DNA of 64,000 bases from Uranotaenia lowii (lineage: Eukaryota > Arthropoda > Insecta > Diptera > Culicidae), in assembly GCF_029784155.1 (NCBI RefSeq), contig NC_073692.1, positions 316,724,105 through 316,788,104 on the forward strand, given 5' to 3'. The notes beneath the pieces are model-generated. The model was given only the letters and a program-made list of their open reading frames with translations. It was not told the DNA's origin and made no database searches. Within the stretch, counting starts at the first letter, position 1. Each line of letters opens with the position of its first letter. Below, one piece after another: positions 25,865 through 37,736 of this stretch. Position numbers and translations under genes: made by a program.

Positions 25865-27391
25865 GTTAAAATAAATAAATTTATCCATTTTTGGAAATTT
25901 GAATAAATAAGGTTATAAACGTTATTTTGGTATATAAGATTACTTGGCGAAACCGCCAAACGATTTGACTTACGGATTTTAAAATATCTAAGATACAATT
26001 TTTTTGAAATGTTCTTCAAAAATTCGTCAAAATTACCGTTTTTTTGCTGGTTTGGGGAAAATTAACAAAAAGAGTACTTCAATAACTTTTTTCTCAGATG
26101 TCAAAATCACTCACTGTCTTCGGTAAAGTTGTTTATTGAGTTAAAACCTTATTTTTAAAATATTTTTAATGTTCTACAGTTTTGCCAAATAGTGCACACA
26201 TTATTAAGCAATTGAATTTTTGTCTGTTATCAAAAGTTATCTCGAAAACAGCTGATCGAGCTGATAGTAAAACTACATGAATATTTGAAGCATTCCAGAA
26301 TTATTCAAAATTAGCTCTTAAGAGCTCTGCACCTCGAAAAAATATGAATTTTGTTGCCTTGTGTTCATTAATCATCTAATGCCCAACGCTGCTTTTAGAC
26401 GAAAAAAAATGGATGCAAACTTCGAGTTTATCCATTTTCTTAGAAAAAACAAACCTACAAATTGTCCAAGTTTACCCTACACACCCAAATAAGATTTTTT
26501 CAAAACCACTAATACAGTATAAGTATCAATTGAATTGAAAATTCTACAAATGCACTGAAATTAGAAACTAGCACATGTTTGACGGAAATTTTAAAGAATA
26601 GACTCGAGATTAAGCTTGGTACAATATTGAAAAAAATTGACTGATAAATGAAAACGGCCACAATTGGAAGATGATCCTTATAAAAAAGTCACTACACATT
26701 TGGAAGATCCTCATAAAAAAGTCACAACACATTGACACAAGATTGAAAATAGCTTTACAGTATGTTGACCGAATATTGACAAAAGACTTTCAGAAGCTTA
26801 GTGAAACATTAACGAAAGATTCAAGGTAATCACACAAAAAAGCGCAGAAATTCCAAAAGGATAAACTTTCACGTAGAATATGATTTGTTAATTCAAAACT
26901 AACTCAAGGCACATTTGTTTCTAATAAAGAAACATCAAGTAGAATTTTGAAAAATCATTAAAAAAAATTAAAAGGTTTTATTAAGTTTAAGAATGCCTCG
27001 TAAACTTTGACAAAAGCGCTTGGATTTTTTTTTGTTGGAAACATTTCAGAACTCTTCAGAATACTGTAGAAAATTCATGAGCCAACCTGCAAGAAGGTGG
27101 AGATATAACTGAAATAGGTTTTGAAATCATCAACTGATACAAAAATGTCTTTTAAAGGATAATATCTATAAATATGCACACTCTGCAGAAATAACTAGAT
27201 TTTTGCGATTCGATGGAGTCACTTTTCACAAGCTTTCCTCACATTCAATTCAACCATAAACTTTATCAGCAAGGTAAATGTGACCTGCCATGCCGTTTTT
27301 AAAAGTTCTAATACTTTTTGCAATTTTCCGATACAGCACCTATAACATATACATATTTTTCGAAGCTTTTAGCACTTGAGTGTGGTGAGTA
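25865..27391. other. AT-rich DNA without gene
   Basis: No coding or RNA signal. A short phrase, gaagatcctcataaaaaagtca, is duplicated at about 26670 and 26702. Confidence 0.5.
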
Positions 27392-28690
27392 AAGTCTGTT
27401 TCACATAGAATCTGGTCGCATCTTTTCATTTACTGCAGCGCCCCTAGTGGTCTCATCGCGAATCTATTGACAGTGTTTTGATCCGGATGGTTTGTTTACT
27501 TAGTGGTGAAAATTTCATCAAGATTGAAGCAGTCAGTCAAAAGTTATCGACGATGGAACGCGAAAGGTGAGAGAAAATTCTGCACACTCACGTAGAGAAA
27601 CCGACGTGGTCAGGGGTAAAGATCGCGATATTCCTGAAATATCCATAATCGACTGTAAATTCGGTGCTGCAACGTTACCGGGAGACCCTTACGGTGGATC
27701 GAGCAAAACAAACCAGGCGTAAAAGTGGAACATATGGCCGGAAGCTGCGAGCAAAGGTAATTAGATCAGTTTACAATAATCCTGGAATCTCCTTGCGTGA
27801 TTTGGCGAAAAAGTTCAAGACGAACCACAGTACAGCTCGGCGAATTTGTTTGCGAGAAGGCTTGCGGTCGTATCATGCAAGCAAACACCCCAACAGGACG
27901 CTGAAAACAAAACCTGGTTGCCAATACCAGGGCAAGGAAGTTGTACGAGAAAATGTTGACCAAGTACAACGGATGCATTTTGATGGACGACGAAACTTAC
28001 GTCAAAATGGATTTTGGACAAATACCCAGTAACAAATTTTACCCGTAAAGCGTAAAGGGAATGTTGCGGGTAGATTCAAGTTTGTTTTTGCAGATAAATT
28101 TGCTCGTAGGTTGATGATTTGGCAAGGAATCTGTAGTTGTAGGAAGAAGACTAAGATTTTCATCACTGGGGACACAATTAATAGAAATGTTTACAAAGAA
28201 GAATGTCTCCAGAAGAGAGTGTTGCCATTCATTCGGTTCCACAAAGGTCCGGTGAAGTTCTGGCCGGACCTGGCAAGCTGCCACTACAGCCGGGATGTCG
28301 TTAAGTGGTATAAGGAGAACAAGATCGATTTTGTTGAAAAATGTATCAATCCACCAAACTGTTCGCATTTTCGTACCATCGAGAAATATTGGGCAATAGT
28401 TAAGGGCAAACTGAAGAAATGTGACAGAACCATGAAAAAACCCGCTCAAATGGAAAAGTGGTGGAACAAGATGGCGAATGAGGTTACCAGCAGTACTGTG
28501 CAGAAAATGATGGGTGGTATCACAAAAAAAGTTCGAAAATTCATCCGAAAAGCTGAATGATTTTTATGTATTTTTTTGCTTAAAGTGCAATAAAACCCCT
28601 ACAAAATGACATTTTTACTTTTGTTGTACGTTATTTCCTTGCAGAGAAATGATCTATTTCATCCGACCAGATTCTATGTGAAACAGACTT
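27392..28690 (+). mobile_element. ITmD37E mariner-type transposon, complete ends
   Basis: A 1299-bp element with perfect 27-base terminal inverted repeats (27392-27418 and 28664-28690, beginning AAGTCTGTTTCACATAG) and TA on each side (27390-27391, 28691-28692). It carries one broken transposase gene. The DD37E group of the IS630-Tc1-mariner superfamily was described from mosquitoes. Intact ends and a broken gene mean it could only be moved by a transposase supplied from elsewhere. Confidence 0.95.
27553..28560 (+). pseudogene. DD37E transposase, disrupted
   Basis: Cut-and-paste transposase acting on the element's own TIRs in the nucleus. The start ATG at 27553 is followed by a TGA at codon 6. 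The helix-turn-helix region (GISLRDLAKKFKTNHSTARR) is intact in the frame from 27664. The frame shifts near 27910, after which the first catalytic aspartate appears in LMDDETYVKMD. A TAA at about 28052 precedes a last open frame (28111-28560) with the second aspartate in FWPDLASCHYS and the glutamate in FRTIEKYWA. There are 37 residues between that D and E. At least one frameshift and two stops make it a pseudogene. Confidence 0.92.
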
Positions 28691-28692
28691 TA

Positions 28693-29354
28693 TTAGTTAT
28701 CATAATGCTTGTTGCTTTACGAAGTTTACAGCATCGACGTTGCGCAGGTGTGCTTCATATTTAGCAATTATTAACACTAGGTTTACGGAAGAATATATAC
28801 ATTTTTGTTTAAATTCAATTTTTCCTACCAGAAAATGATCAAGTTTTAGCCATATATTAAGGCAAAGCAATCCAGTTCCTTACTGGATCTGAGTAATTTA
28901 TCCAATTTTGAGCGTGCGAATTTTCCACAATCGAAATGGAAAAAAATAGTGTTAAACCTGATAAATACTTACTACGTGTCTTGAAACGAGTGACATAAAA
29001 CAAAGTTTTAAATAATTACATTTTTTTTTAAAATTAGCTCAGTTGTAAAGTCATTATTGAAAAATGTTACTTAAGTGACCCAATTTAAAAAAAAGTAACA
29101 TTTGAGTGACCAGTCTGAAAAAAGTGACAAAGTTATAAAAAAAGTCTCCAACTTCTAGCCCTGTTCTACTCAATATAAAATTATGCCTTCTTATCAATTG
29201 AAAGCTCCCAATAGGAACTAATAAAAGTTAGGAAAATAATCTATTCGATTCACCTAGTTCAAAATGTCTCCCAAATAATCCATTTCACCCCCACTCCAAC
29301 CAAAATTATTTTGCTAGGATTCAGAATTGAAGCGCAATTTCATATATTTCATCC
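28693..29354. other. Intergenic DNA, nothing recognised
   Basis: AT-rich, no exon or element ends. Several copies of agtgac phrases at 28990-29130 look like local reiteration. Confidence 0.5.
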
Positions 29355-29515
29355 CTTTTCTCTATTTTTCCCTACTATCTATTGATTACTGGGACGTGGC
29401 CGGCGCCGTTATTTATGTTCAAAGACAGAGCATCAGTTTTGTACATTGATAAAGAGCCTTATGGTTAAAGGTGGGGATGTGAGTAGTTGATCAAGCTAAG
29501 CTAAGCTAAGCTAAA
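29355..29515 (+). repeat. SINE-like dispersed repeat, copy C
   Basis: Shortest copy of the family: lead catcccttttctc, core tattgattactgggacgtgg and ggcgccgtt, then directly the tail gctaagctaagctaagct. The middle portion present in copies A and B is missing, so this copy is internally deleted. Confidence 0.7.
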
Positions 29516-31862
29516 AACTCATTACGTAGAACAGAGATAAGTCCAAAAGATCTAAAATTTGTCAGGAATATTTGAAAATGCTATAGCAACAACCTATATG
29601 ATTCCGGGGTTGATTTGCGAAAATAAGCTGAAAAGTGAACTAGTATACTGTTCAGTCTGTAGCATAAAAACGCGAATTGGTAATTAGTCCGCTAATTTGT
29701 TGTTGATCAATTTATATTCACGCAACATTTAGTATAGTATATATCAGCACTCTTACTTGTCTAATCCCACTTGTTGGAGTTTGTTTATCTGCTAGTTAGC
29801 CGAGAATTAAGTGTGAAAATAAATCTGTATACAAAATATTAGCAGGATAATTATTTTTGAGCGGTTTTAATCCGAACTGAGAAGGATAATTAGCAATTAG
29901 CATTTCAATGCCAGAATTGTTTTAAAGTTTTATTTTCAAACTAGACGCCAAACAAGTTATTTGTAATTTCGTTGAGAACTTATAGATCAGTTATCCCATG
30001 AGCCAACAATGGCTCAGTGTCCTGAATTTTTTTTTCAGAACACTAACGTACAAAGCTGAACGATACGTGCGGTAAGGAATTTCTGTTTAGTTGTGTTATC
30101 TGCATGTCATTCCTTTGTGTGTAAGATAACAGTGATGCAGAATTTGGGTCGCATCAAAGCAAAATAGCAAACTGATAAGAGCCGGTAGTAGATGCACTCA
30201 GCTGATTGTTTCGGTCGAATATTTGTCCCTAATTTGGAAAGATGTATAAACAAAAACGTGAAAATATAAAATCATTTTTATAATTTCCATGTGATAAAAT
30301 ATTGTGAAAACGATCTGAAAACCATTAACGATTGAGTTTATTTTAAATAATTTCATAGACTGATACAAATCGTAACGGGTGTTCGGTTACGTAATGATGT
30401 CAAATGAAAGACATATCGACAAGCATCTACTGAGTACACAACATGGCGTGACACTCTTCTATTGCGGGGAAGCACCCCTTGTGACCTTCTGATGTAAATA
30501 CTGGATAAGAAATAACTAAAAACTAAGAACGTGCAACAATGATCCGCTCTTCATATAAGGTATGCACTCAAACTATTTTTAACAGTTGGTTGAATTAATT
30601 GAGATAGTTCCCAATCGAACGGGACCTAAATAAACTTTCGCAACAATGATGAAATTGCTTCCACATTGCTTGAAAAGGTATAAATATTCTTCTCAATGAT
30701 TTGGTATTGGTACTACTAAAATACTGTACATTCACTAATCCTTCCAAATGGAAATTGGAAGGTCATGGTGACGACCGCGAATTGTGAAACATGTCTAAAT
30801 GTAGCTGCGGTACATACAGCTACTTACACGCAGCTCTCTTAATACCGGCATGCACCTTCATCCAGCCTATTCGTTCATGGAACTTCGATTTCCTGCCATT
30901 CCATCATGACGTCAGCTGTGAATTTACCTCCGTTTTTTTCTTGTTTTGGAGGTGTGTCACGCCACCGCCATTGCGCAAGTTTGTTATCGAGAGGCAGTGT
31001 TTAAGTATAATATTTTGTAGGTGTTTATCAAGTTAGTCGATATCAGCTACCCATACTAAGAACCCAAAAGCACACAAAAAGCTCCCCCATGTAATGGAAA
31101 GATAACAAGTACATGTATCTACGGTTAAAAATAGTAGAACGTGATCGGCAAAGTTCTACAAATCGAATCAACCGTTATTCGCTTCAAGCTAATAGAATGC
31201 AAAACACTCCTTTGAGAAAACTTGTTTGAACAACAACTCTGCATGCCCTCTAGCTTTGACATCAGGAATAACACCAATCATCTGTAAACATTAGAAGGAT
31301 GCATTAGGGTTATCTTGATTTTGTTTACAGGAAAACAATCGCGACAACAAATCTATTCGCAAACACAAAACAAAACACTCACTAATTATAAGCCAACGTG
31401 AAAAGCATTATAATGAGTGTCACCCTCGTTAAATTTTACTAGATGAAGCTTCCGATTGATAATACTGATTTCTGCTGCTCAAGCTGATTGAATTGCGTCT
31501 CCATTACTTTGACCCCAAATGGTCCCAGTTCAGAAAGTAATTAATCTATCACAGATTAAACATGGGAAATAATAGAATTTTTAAAGTTAGACTGCTGCAT
31601 GCTCTGTATGGAAAGCATTCAGCCCTGAATTAGCATAACGAAATTTAATTTTCAATGGGAACACAATTTTTTCATTCAAAAATCATCAGAGATGTACTAC
31701 TTGTTATTAGTAACTAGTGAACTAGTTACTAATATATAAAATAAACTTTTGATTTTAATTATTCCTTGGTTCTTGCAGTACATTTCATGTGAACAAACCA
31801 CAAACCTAACTTGTAAATACCCCCGAAAAGATATTCGATGCTGTCCAATTTTTTTTAAATAG
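29516..31862. other. Intergenic DNA, nothing recognised
   Basis: No supported coding frame. The frame at 30791-31036 lacks motif and splice context. Composition becomes less AT-rich at 30750-31000 without further signal. Confidence 0.45.
29820..29828. other. No tRNA, rRNA, CRISPR or origin found
   Basis: Placeholder for a negative result: apart from the tRNA-like repeats listed, I found no credible functional RNA gene, no CRISPR array (the 17-bp minisatellite has no spacers) and no rRNA in the window. Confidence 0.3.
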
Positions 31863-32107
31863 GCATAGGGCAACCTTTTGATGCGGCTCTTTTGATATAA
31901 AGTTGCGGCTCTTTAGTTCACTGTGCTAATATTATATATATTTTAATTAAATATTTATAAAATTGTGCTTAAGCGATATTTGAGTCTTGTGACCTGGCAC
32001 ACGGAATTTTATAGGTCCAAAACAGAACTTATAAATTGCATCGGCTGCAGGAACAAGCGGAAATGACCAAATGGCTTTTTTTTCTAAGCATCAGCTTTGA
32101 GATCAAG

Positions 32108-33506
32108 ATTTCATTTATCGTATTTACATAGTATTCCGTCTTACGACATAACTTGACGAACATAATTCCTAAAATTCACTCGGTCCATGGCAACCGTTCT
32201 CCAATTTCTCGGGCACCCCACGTTCGCCAGATCACGCTCCACTTGGTCTAACCACCTCGCTCGTTGCGCCCCCGCTCGTCTTGTTCCAACCGGATTCGTA
32301 GCGAGCACCTGTTTTGCAGGACAGTCGTCCGGCATTCTCGCAACATGTCCCGCCCAGCGTATCCGGCCAGCTTTCACCACCTTCTGGATACTGAGTGCGC
32401 CGTAGAGTCGCGCGAGCTCGTGGTTCATCCTTCGCCTCCACACTCCGTTCTCCTGTACGCCGCCAAAGATGGTTCTTAACATTCGTCGCTCGAATACTCC
32501 GAGTGTACGCAGGTCCTCCTCGAGCAATATCCATGTCTCGTGCCCGTAGAGAACAACCGGTCTAATGAGCGTCATATACAGGTTACACTTCGTGCGAGGG
32601 CTAAGTCTTCTCGACCGCAGTTGCTTGTGGAGTCCATAGTAGGCACGACTTCCGCTGATAATTCGCCTCCGGATCTCACGGCTGGTGTCATTGTCTGCGG
32701 TCACCAGTGAGCCGAGATAGACAAAGTCTTCGACTATCTCCAGCTCGTCGCCATCGATCGTGACCTTGTTATTACTGGACAAGCGAGTTCGGTCGGTCTC
32801 GGATCCGCAGGCCAGCATGTACTTCGTCTTGGACGTATTAATCATTAACCCAATCCTTCCTGCTTCGCGTTTCAGTTTGCGGTAGATCTCCTCCACCGCC
32901 GCAGATGATCTGCCGACTATATCAATGTCATCGGCAAAGCAGATAAGTTGACTGGATCCGTTGAAAATCGTGCCCCGCATTTCGCCCACCGCTCGTCGAA
33001 TAACACCTTCTAGCGCCACGTTGAACATCATGCAGGATAGACCATCACCTTGTCGAAGCCCCCTGCGTGATTCGAATGAACTCGACAATTCACCCGAAAT
33101 CCGCACACAGCACTGCGTTCCATCCATCGTCGCCTTGATCAGTCTGATCAGCTTCCCGGAAAAGCCGTTCTCGTCCATGATTTTCCATAGCTCGTTACGG
33201 TCGATCGTGTCGTATGCGGCTTTGAAGTCGATGAATAGATGGTGCGTGGGGACCTGGTGTTCACGGCATTTTTGGAGGATTTGCCGCAATGTGAATATCT
33301 GGTCCGTCGTAGACCGTCCCTCCATGAAGCCGGCCTGATGACTTCCCACGAATCTGTTTGCTTGTGGCGTTAGGCGGCGGAGTAGGATTCGGGACAACAC
33401 TTTGTAGGCGGCATTGAGGACCGTGATCGCTCGGTAGTTCTCACAGTCCAATTTGTCGCCCTTCTTGTAGATGGGGCATATTACCCCATTTATCATTTCA
33501 TTTATC
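32108..33506 (-). mobile_element. RTE-type LINE fragment with 12-bp target duplication
   Basis: Insertion of 32120-33494 into the hAT-like element, flanked by ATTTCATTTATC at 32108-32119 and 33495-33506. It is on the minus strand, 5'-truncated, with only about 20 bases of 3' UTR after the stop codon, as in RTE elements. Confidence 0.88.
32141..33494 (-). CDS. RTE-clade reverse transcriptase, 5'-truncated but otherwise open
   Basis: C-terminal part of the single polyprotein of an RTE-like LINE (APE endonuclease plus RT in the full form). The frame is open for about 450 residues: KKGDKLDCENYRAITVLNA at the start, GFMEGRSTTDQIF, motif A (FIDFKAAYDTIDR), motif B (RRGLRQGDGLSCMMFN), catalytic box (ICFADDIDIVG), then the tail with RIRWAGHVARMPDDCPAK. 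The endonuclease is missing. The apparent start methionine at 33547 lies outside the element: the first 17 residues of that frame come from hAT flank and target duplication. The lack of stops suggests a young insertion. Confidence 0.88.
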
Positions 33507-34880
33507 ATTAAACGTAAATTCAAAAAATAACTGTTGTTTTGAAACAACAGAACTTAAATAAAACTAATTCAACAAAAACACAGGAAAATCATAGTTTATC
33601 ATTTACAAAAAAGTTGTTCTTAGACAGTCTCTATTTTCTTATCAAACAACGGAACCCTCATCAAATTTTATATTTTAAGCACTGCAATAACATTTTTCTC
33701 CTCTATGAAAATAAATCAGTTGAAATTTCCAAAATCTTATTTCGAAAATATTTACAACTTTGACGCGTAAAAATTTAAAAATATTGGAAAAACCACCTCA
33801 ATCCTATCATATTTATTTGCATTGAAAACGACAACTTTAACGTATCTGAATATTGATACGTCATTAGGCCGGAACAAATTTAAAATCCTTCTTTTGTCAC
33901 TTGGAGTTGGATCAATGCAAGGAGGGAAAGGGAACAATAAAAAATAATGCAAAAACTAATAAATTGGACTAAATTGTATGAAAGCTTGTATGCAATAAAA
34001 TTGCATACTATATCATAGCAAAAAACCCACAGGTCAAGTAATTTACTATCGAAAAGTTCAATAAAATGAAGCATATAAAAGTTGGTAAGACTCCCATCTT
34101 TCACAATTTGTTTTGTGCTCTTGCCATCTTTCGGATATTCGATAAGTTTTCCGAAATTTTCATAAAATACTTTAAACTTTATTTATTTATTTATTTATTT
34201 ATTTATTTTTGGAAATTTTGAAAGGGGGGATGACAAAAGAAGAAATTGATATTTGTTCCGGCCTTAGCATTCCAGATTGTCCGGTTTACCCTGGGCCTGC
34301 CCAGAAAAAATTGGAAGATGCCAGGTCTAGTCCGGTAGTCCGGATATCGAGGAGAAAGGCTCGATTTTTTCCAGGATTATTCACTATTTTTACGAAATTT
34401 CAAATTCTCAACTTGTTTTAGCGTAATAAATTAGCATGATTTTTTTTTAATTGTGAAATAAGATTTGAACGTTGCTGATGGGCTTTGGTAAAAATCATTT
34501 TTCGTGTATTTGTTTATCAGCTTTTCTTTTATCTTTTTTGTAAAAAACCTAGATTTTCGCTAGATTTGCCGGACATCACCCGGTTTTGAGTTTATAATTT
34601 AGAAACCCAATGCTCGGATTAGCCCGGCCTGGATACGTTCAGAAAAATTCTGGAAAGCTAAACTAAATAAATAAGAGGTTAAAAAATTGATTAGATACAT
34701 GAAATTCAAACACAAGATTCCAAAACTAAGAATTGAGAATTACCAATTTAAGTTAAACAGTTTTTCAAACTCGAATCAGAATTTAGAATGAATTAAAATT
34801 TCAATTCAGAAAATCTATTTGAAATCTTAAACACAGGCTAAATAATTGTTATCAACATGCTTGGCATCGCTCCTCAGATT
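33507..34880. other. hAT-like element body, non-coding
   Basis: 33507-33630 aligns with 62160-62310 (the second hAT-like end), showing it is the host element resuming after the RTE. An (ATTT)n microsatellite lies at 34177-34206. At 34255-34620 phrases such as ttgtccggtttaccctgggcc and tcggattagcccggcc suggest another decayed repeat without visible ends. Confidence 0.5.
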
Positions 34881-35164
34881 TGCCCGTTCAGTGTAAGAGC
34901 GTGTATTTTTTTCGCTGTGCTCTTCCCAAACGGAGAATCTTTAAAAAAATGCTCCGTTACCTCCAGAGCGACCAAGCGTCCACCCGAGTGTGGGCAAGAG
35001 AAGCAAGCAAACTGATGAAGTGCGTTCTCGGTGCAGATAAATTCGTTCGCACTCGGGCGAAAGAGAAGCTTTACAGAAAACTCGGTTTGTCTTCATCGGT
35101 TGCGTCTGGATCGATGTTTGGAAGTGCGTCAGAATTTACAATGCAGAACATAAATCTAAATTAA
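34880..35164 (+). CDS. Unassigned 94-residue frame inside the hAT-like element
   Basis: Basic protein frame with RYLQSDQASTRVWAREASKL and KEKLYRKLGLSSSVASG, ending with a serine-rich tail. Codon composition is more coding-like than its surroundings, but I recognise no family. It could be a piece of a transposon-encoded DNA-binding or gag-like protein, or of a captured host exon. It has no matching upstream exon that I can see. Confidence 0.25.
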   Translation: MPVQCKSVYFFRCALPKRRIFKKMLRYLQSDQASTRVWAREASKLMKCVLGADKFVRTRAKEKLYRKLGLSSSVASGSMFGSASEFTMQNINLN

Positions 35165-36829
35165 TAACGCCGAAGGTAGTTAAGATAGAATGCTGGTGTT
35201 TTCGACAACATTGCTCTGTATAATAAAGCGCATATTTTGATATCTATATATATAAAAATGAACTTCTGTCTGTCTGTCTGTCTGTCTGTTCCCTATAGAC
35301 TCAAAAACTACTGAACCGATTTGCGTGAAACTTGGCATATGTTTTTCAAATAATTTGCCAGGAAGTGCCCGGCCCGGCTACGTACGAAAATAGTTCATAC
35401 ATAAAGCTACATTGGACCTCTTCAACTGATGCACTGTTCCGCACTGCATAGCGGCTTTTTTGTAGAAAACATTCCTGCATTGAAATCTTTCTGGCTTGAT
35501 ACACTGAGCGACACAGCAGCGTCGCTAGAGCACAATTTTCTAGCCAACTCCTTCTCTTTTCTTTAGAGCGAGCGACGTCCACCCGACCGTCAGAGCAACC
35601 GCAATCGGGCGCACTCGGCAAAAAGATAAGTGAACGTTGATCGGCTGAGCATTGCACTCGGAAACCGAAATGATAAAAGTGTAATTCGTTCTCTGCTCTG
35701 TTCTGTTTGCGAGGTGTTGGACAAGCATGGTTATCAATAACTAAATTGACCCCAAATCAGTTTTTTTTTATAATTATATTGTATGTATTAAACATAAAAA
35801 TGTGAACCTTTGAATCTTGAACACAAATTTCAAGTGTGATGCGTGCATCCAATAATTACCAAAAGTACGCAAATTTTATCAAAGTTTCGGTAACGGACAT
35901 AATTTTTATTTATCATTTTCGATTAAGAGTTTATCACCGTTATTTTATTTTTATTAATTTTTTATATGAAAAAACTTAAAAAGTGTCCTTCAACTGATTT
36001 TGTCAGTTAAAATGTGCTCATTCTTTATTATTTGTCACGAATTTTCTATGAAGGCTAAAAAATCACATTATTACAAAATTAAACTGGTCACGCAACACCT
36101 GCACTTTCAATTTAATTGAACGCACAATACTGAAGAATCACACTTGTCATAAAATGAGATTTAAGATTTTTTTTGCATAAAATTCTGAATACACGTTCGC
36201 TTGATGACATGAATTTAACAAATTCTACCAGTTTTCAGGTTCATTGTTTTTGAAGATTTAAATTCGACTACATAAATTTTAGTTGAATTTTACTTCATAC
36301 TTCTGAATTTTTGAAATGATAAGCTTAATCTAGGGACTGTCTTAAAAAAGCCTAATAGTTTTAAGAAAATTTAATTCTCTAATTTGTTAGTTTAAAATCT
36401 TTTCTTTGTCGCATCAGTCATAATTATTCTGCTTTTGTAAAAATATTCATATCTGTATTTTTCTTCGTCATGCAAAGTATACAATTTAACTTCAATTGGA
36501 TTTAAAGCTTTCTTGACTCGATATTTGCCAACTTATTAAAATTGATATACAATCAAACCATGTTTGAAGTGTTGATGATCTCGATGAAAATCCATTTACT
36601 TAATCAGAAAAAATTAAAAATAAAAATCCAAGAGTTAGAACTCTAATGAGTTTAAAGTTATTTCCGTAAAACTAATCTTTATTGATTATTCATGCATTTT
36701 TATTTATAACAAACTAGCTGACCCAGTAAACTTCGTTTTACCTTCTAAAGTATAAATCGTAATAAATGTTTAATTTCATCTACACGTCCTTAACTGCACC
36801 GTGCTCGTGAATAGATTCATATGGAAATC
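35165..36829. other. hAT-like element body with dispersed-repeat motif and microsatellite
   Basis: At 35240-35350, tctatatatataaaaatgaac is followed by (CTGT)n at 35266-35291 and then ctatagactcaaaaactactg, a combination seen at the start of widespread insect repeats. At 36716, ctagctgacccagtaaacttcg resembles the other end of the same kind of repeat. I do not assign its class. Confidence 0.45.
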
Positions 36830-37567
36830 GTAACAAATAAAGTTGAATTTGTATTGGGACCACCTTCCATAAAAAGTGAGATCCTTAAAACTATTATACA
36901 AACCATCTCTGACCCAAAAAACCCTCGGATACCAAATTTCACTTCATTCCGACCGACCACTAATACGTGATGTTGTTACAAAGAAAACGCCTCCATTTTT
37001 ATTTATAAGATAAGAAGATGTGAAGAAGAGATAACTTTGTATGGGACCCCTCTTTCATAAAAAGTGAGATTCTTGAAACTATTATACAAACCATCTCTGA
37101 CCCAAAAAACCCTCGAATACCAAATTTCACTTCATTCCGACCGACCACTAATACGTGATGTTGTTACAAAGAAAACGCTTCCATTTTTATATATAAGATA
37201 AGAAGATGTGAAGAAGAGATAACTTTGTATGGGGACCCCTCTTTCATAAAAAGTGAGATTCTTGAAACTATTATACAAACCATCTCTGACCCAAAAAACC
37301 CTCGGATAACAAATTTCACTTCATTCCGACCGACCATTCATACGTGATGTTGTTACAAAGAAAACGCCTCCATTTTTATTTATAAGATAAGAAGATGTGA
37401 AGAAGAGATAACTTTGTATGGGGACCCCCCTTTCATAAAAAGTGAGATTCTTGAAACTATTATACAAACCATCTCTGACCCAAAAAACCCTCGGATACCA
37501 AATATCACTTCATTCCGACCGACCACTAATACGTGATGTTGTTACAAAGAAAACGCCTCCATTTTTA
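36830..37567. repeat. Tandem array, four copies of a 188-189 bp unit
   Basis: The anchor cataaaaagtgagat occurs at 36868, 37056, 37245 and 37434, that is spacings of 188, 189 and 189. Units differ by only a few bases except the first and last, which are partial or more diverged. It lies just inside the right end of the hAT-like element. Non-coding. Confidence 0.92.
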
Positions 37568-37736
37568 TATAACAAATACAATTAATCTTGTGGCTCTTTC
37601 AAATATGAGGTTTTGAAAATTTGTAGTTTTTGGCTCTTGCGACTCAAAAGGTTGCCGACCACTGGCATAGGGTAACGGACCGATTTTGAATAGCTTCGAG
37701 AAGTGTCGATGCTATTCCTTGAAATAAAAAAGTATA

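Larger units (their letters stand above)
31863..37672. mobile_element. hAT-like element (5.8 kb) with nested insertions
   Basis: The right end, read inward, is CAGTGGTCGGCAACCTTTTG with gagtcgcaagagcc following, at 37664 downward. The left end (31871) begins CAACCTTTTGATGCGGCTC, the same sequence lacking its first ten bases. Both sides are flanked by GCATAGGG (31863-31870, 37665-37672), an 8-bp duplication typical of hAT elements. A related left end lies at 61867-62315 and matches on both sides of the RTE insertion, proving the nesting. No hAT transposase frame was recognised; the 94-residue frame at 34880-35164 is unassigned. Confidence 0.75.

Noticed and set aside
32187..33338. Plus-strand frames across the RTE region
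   Set aside because: They are antisense shadows of the reverse transcriptase on the minus strand.
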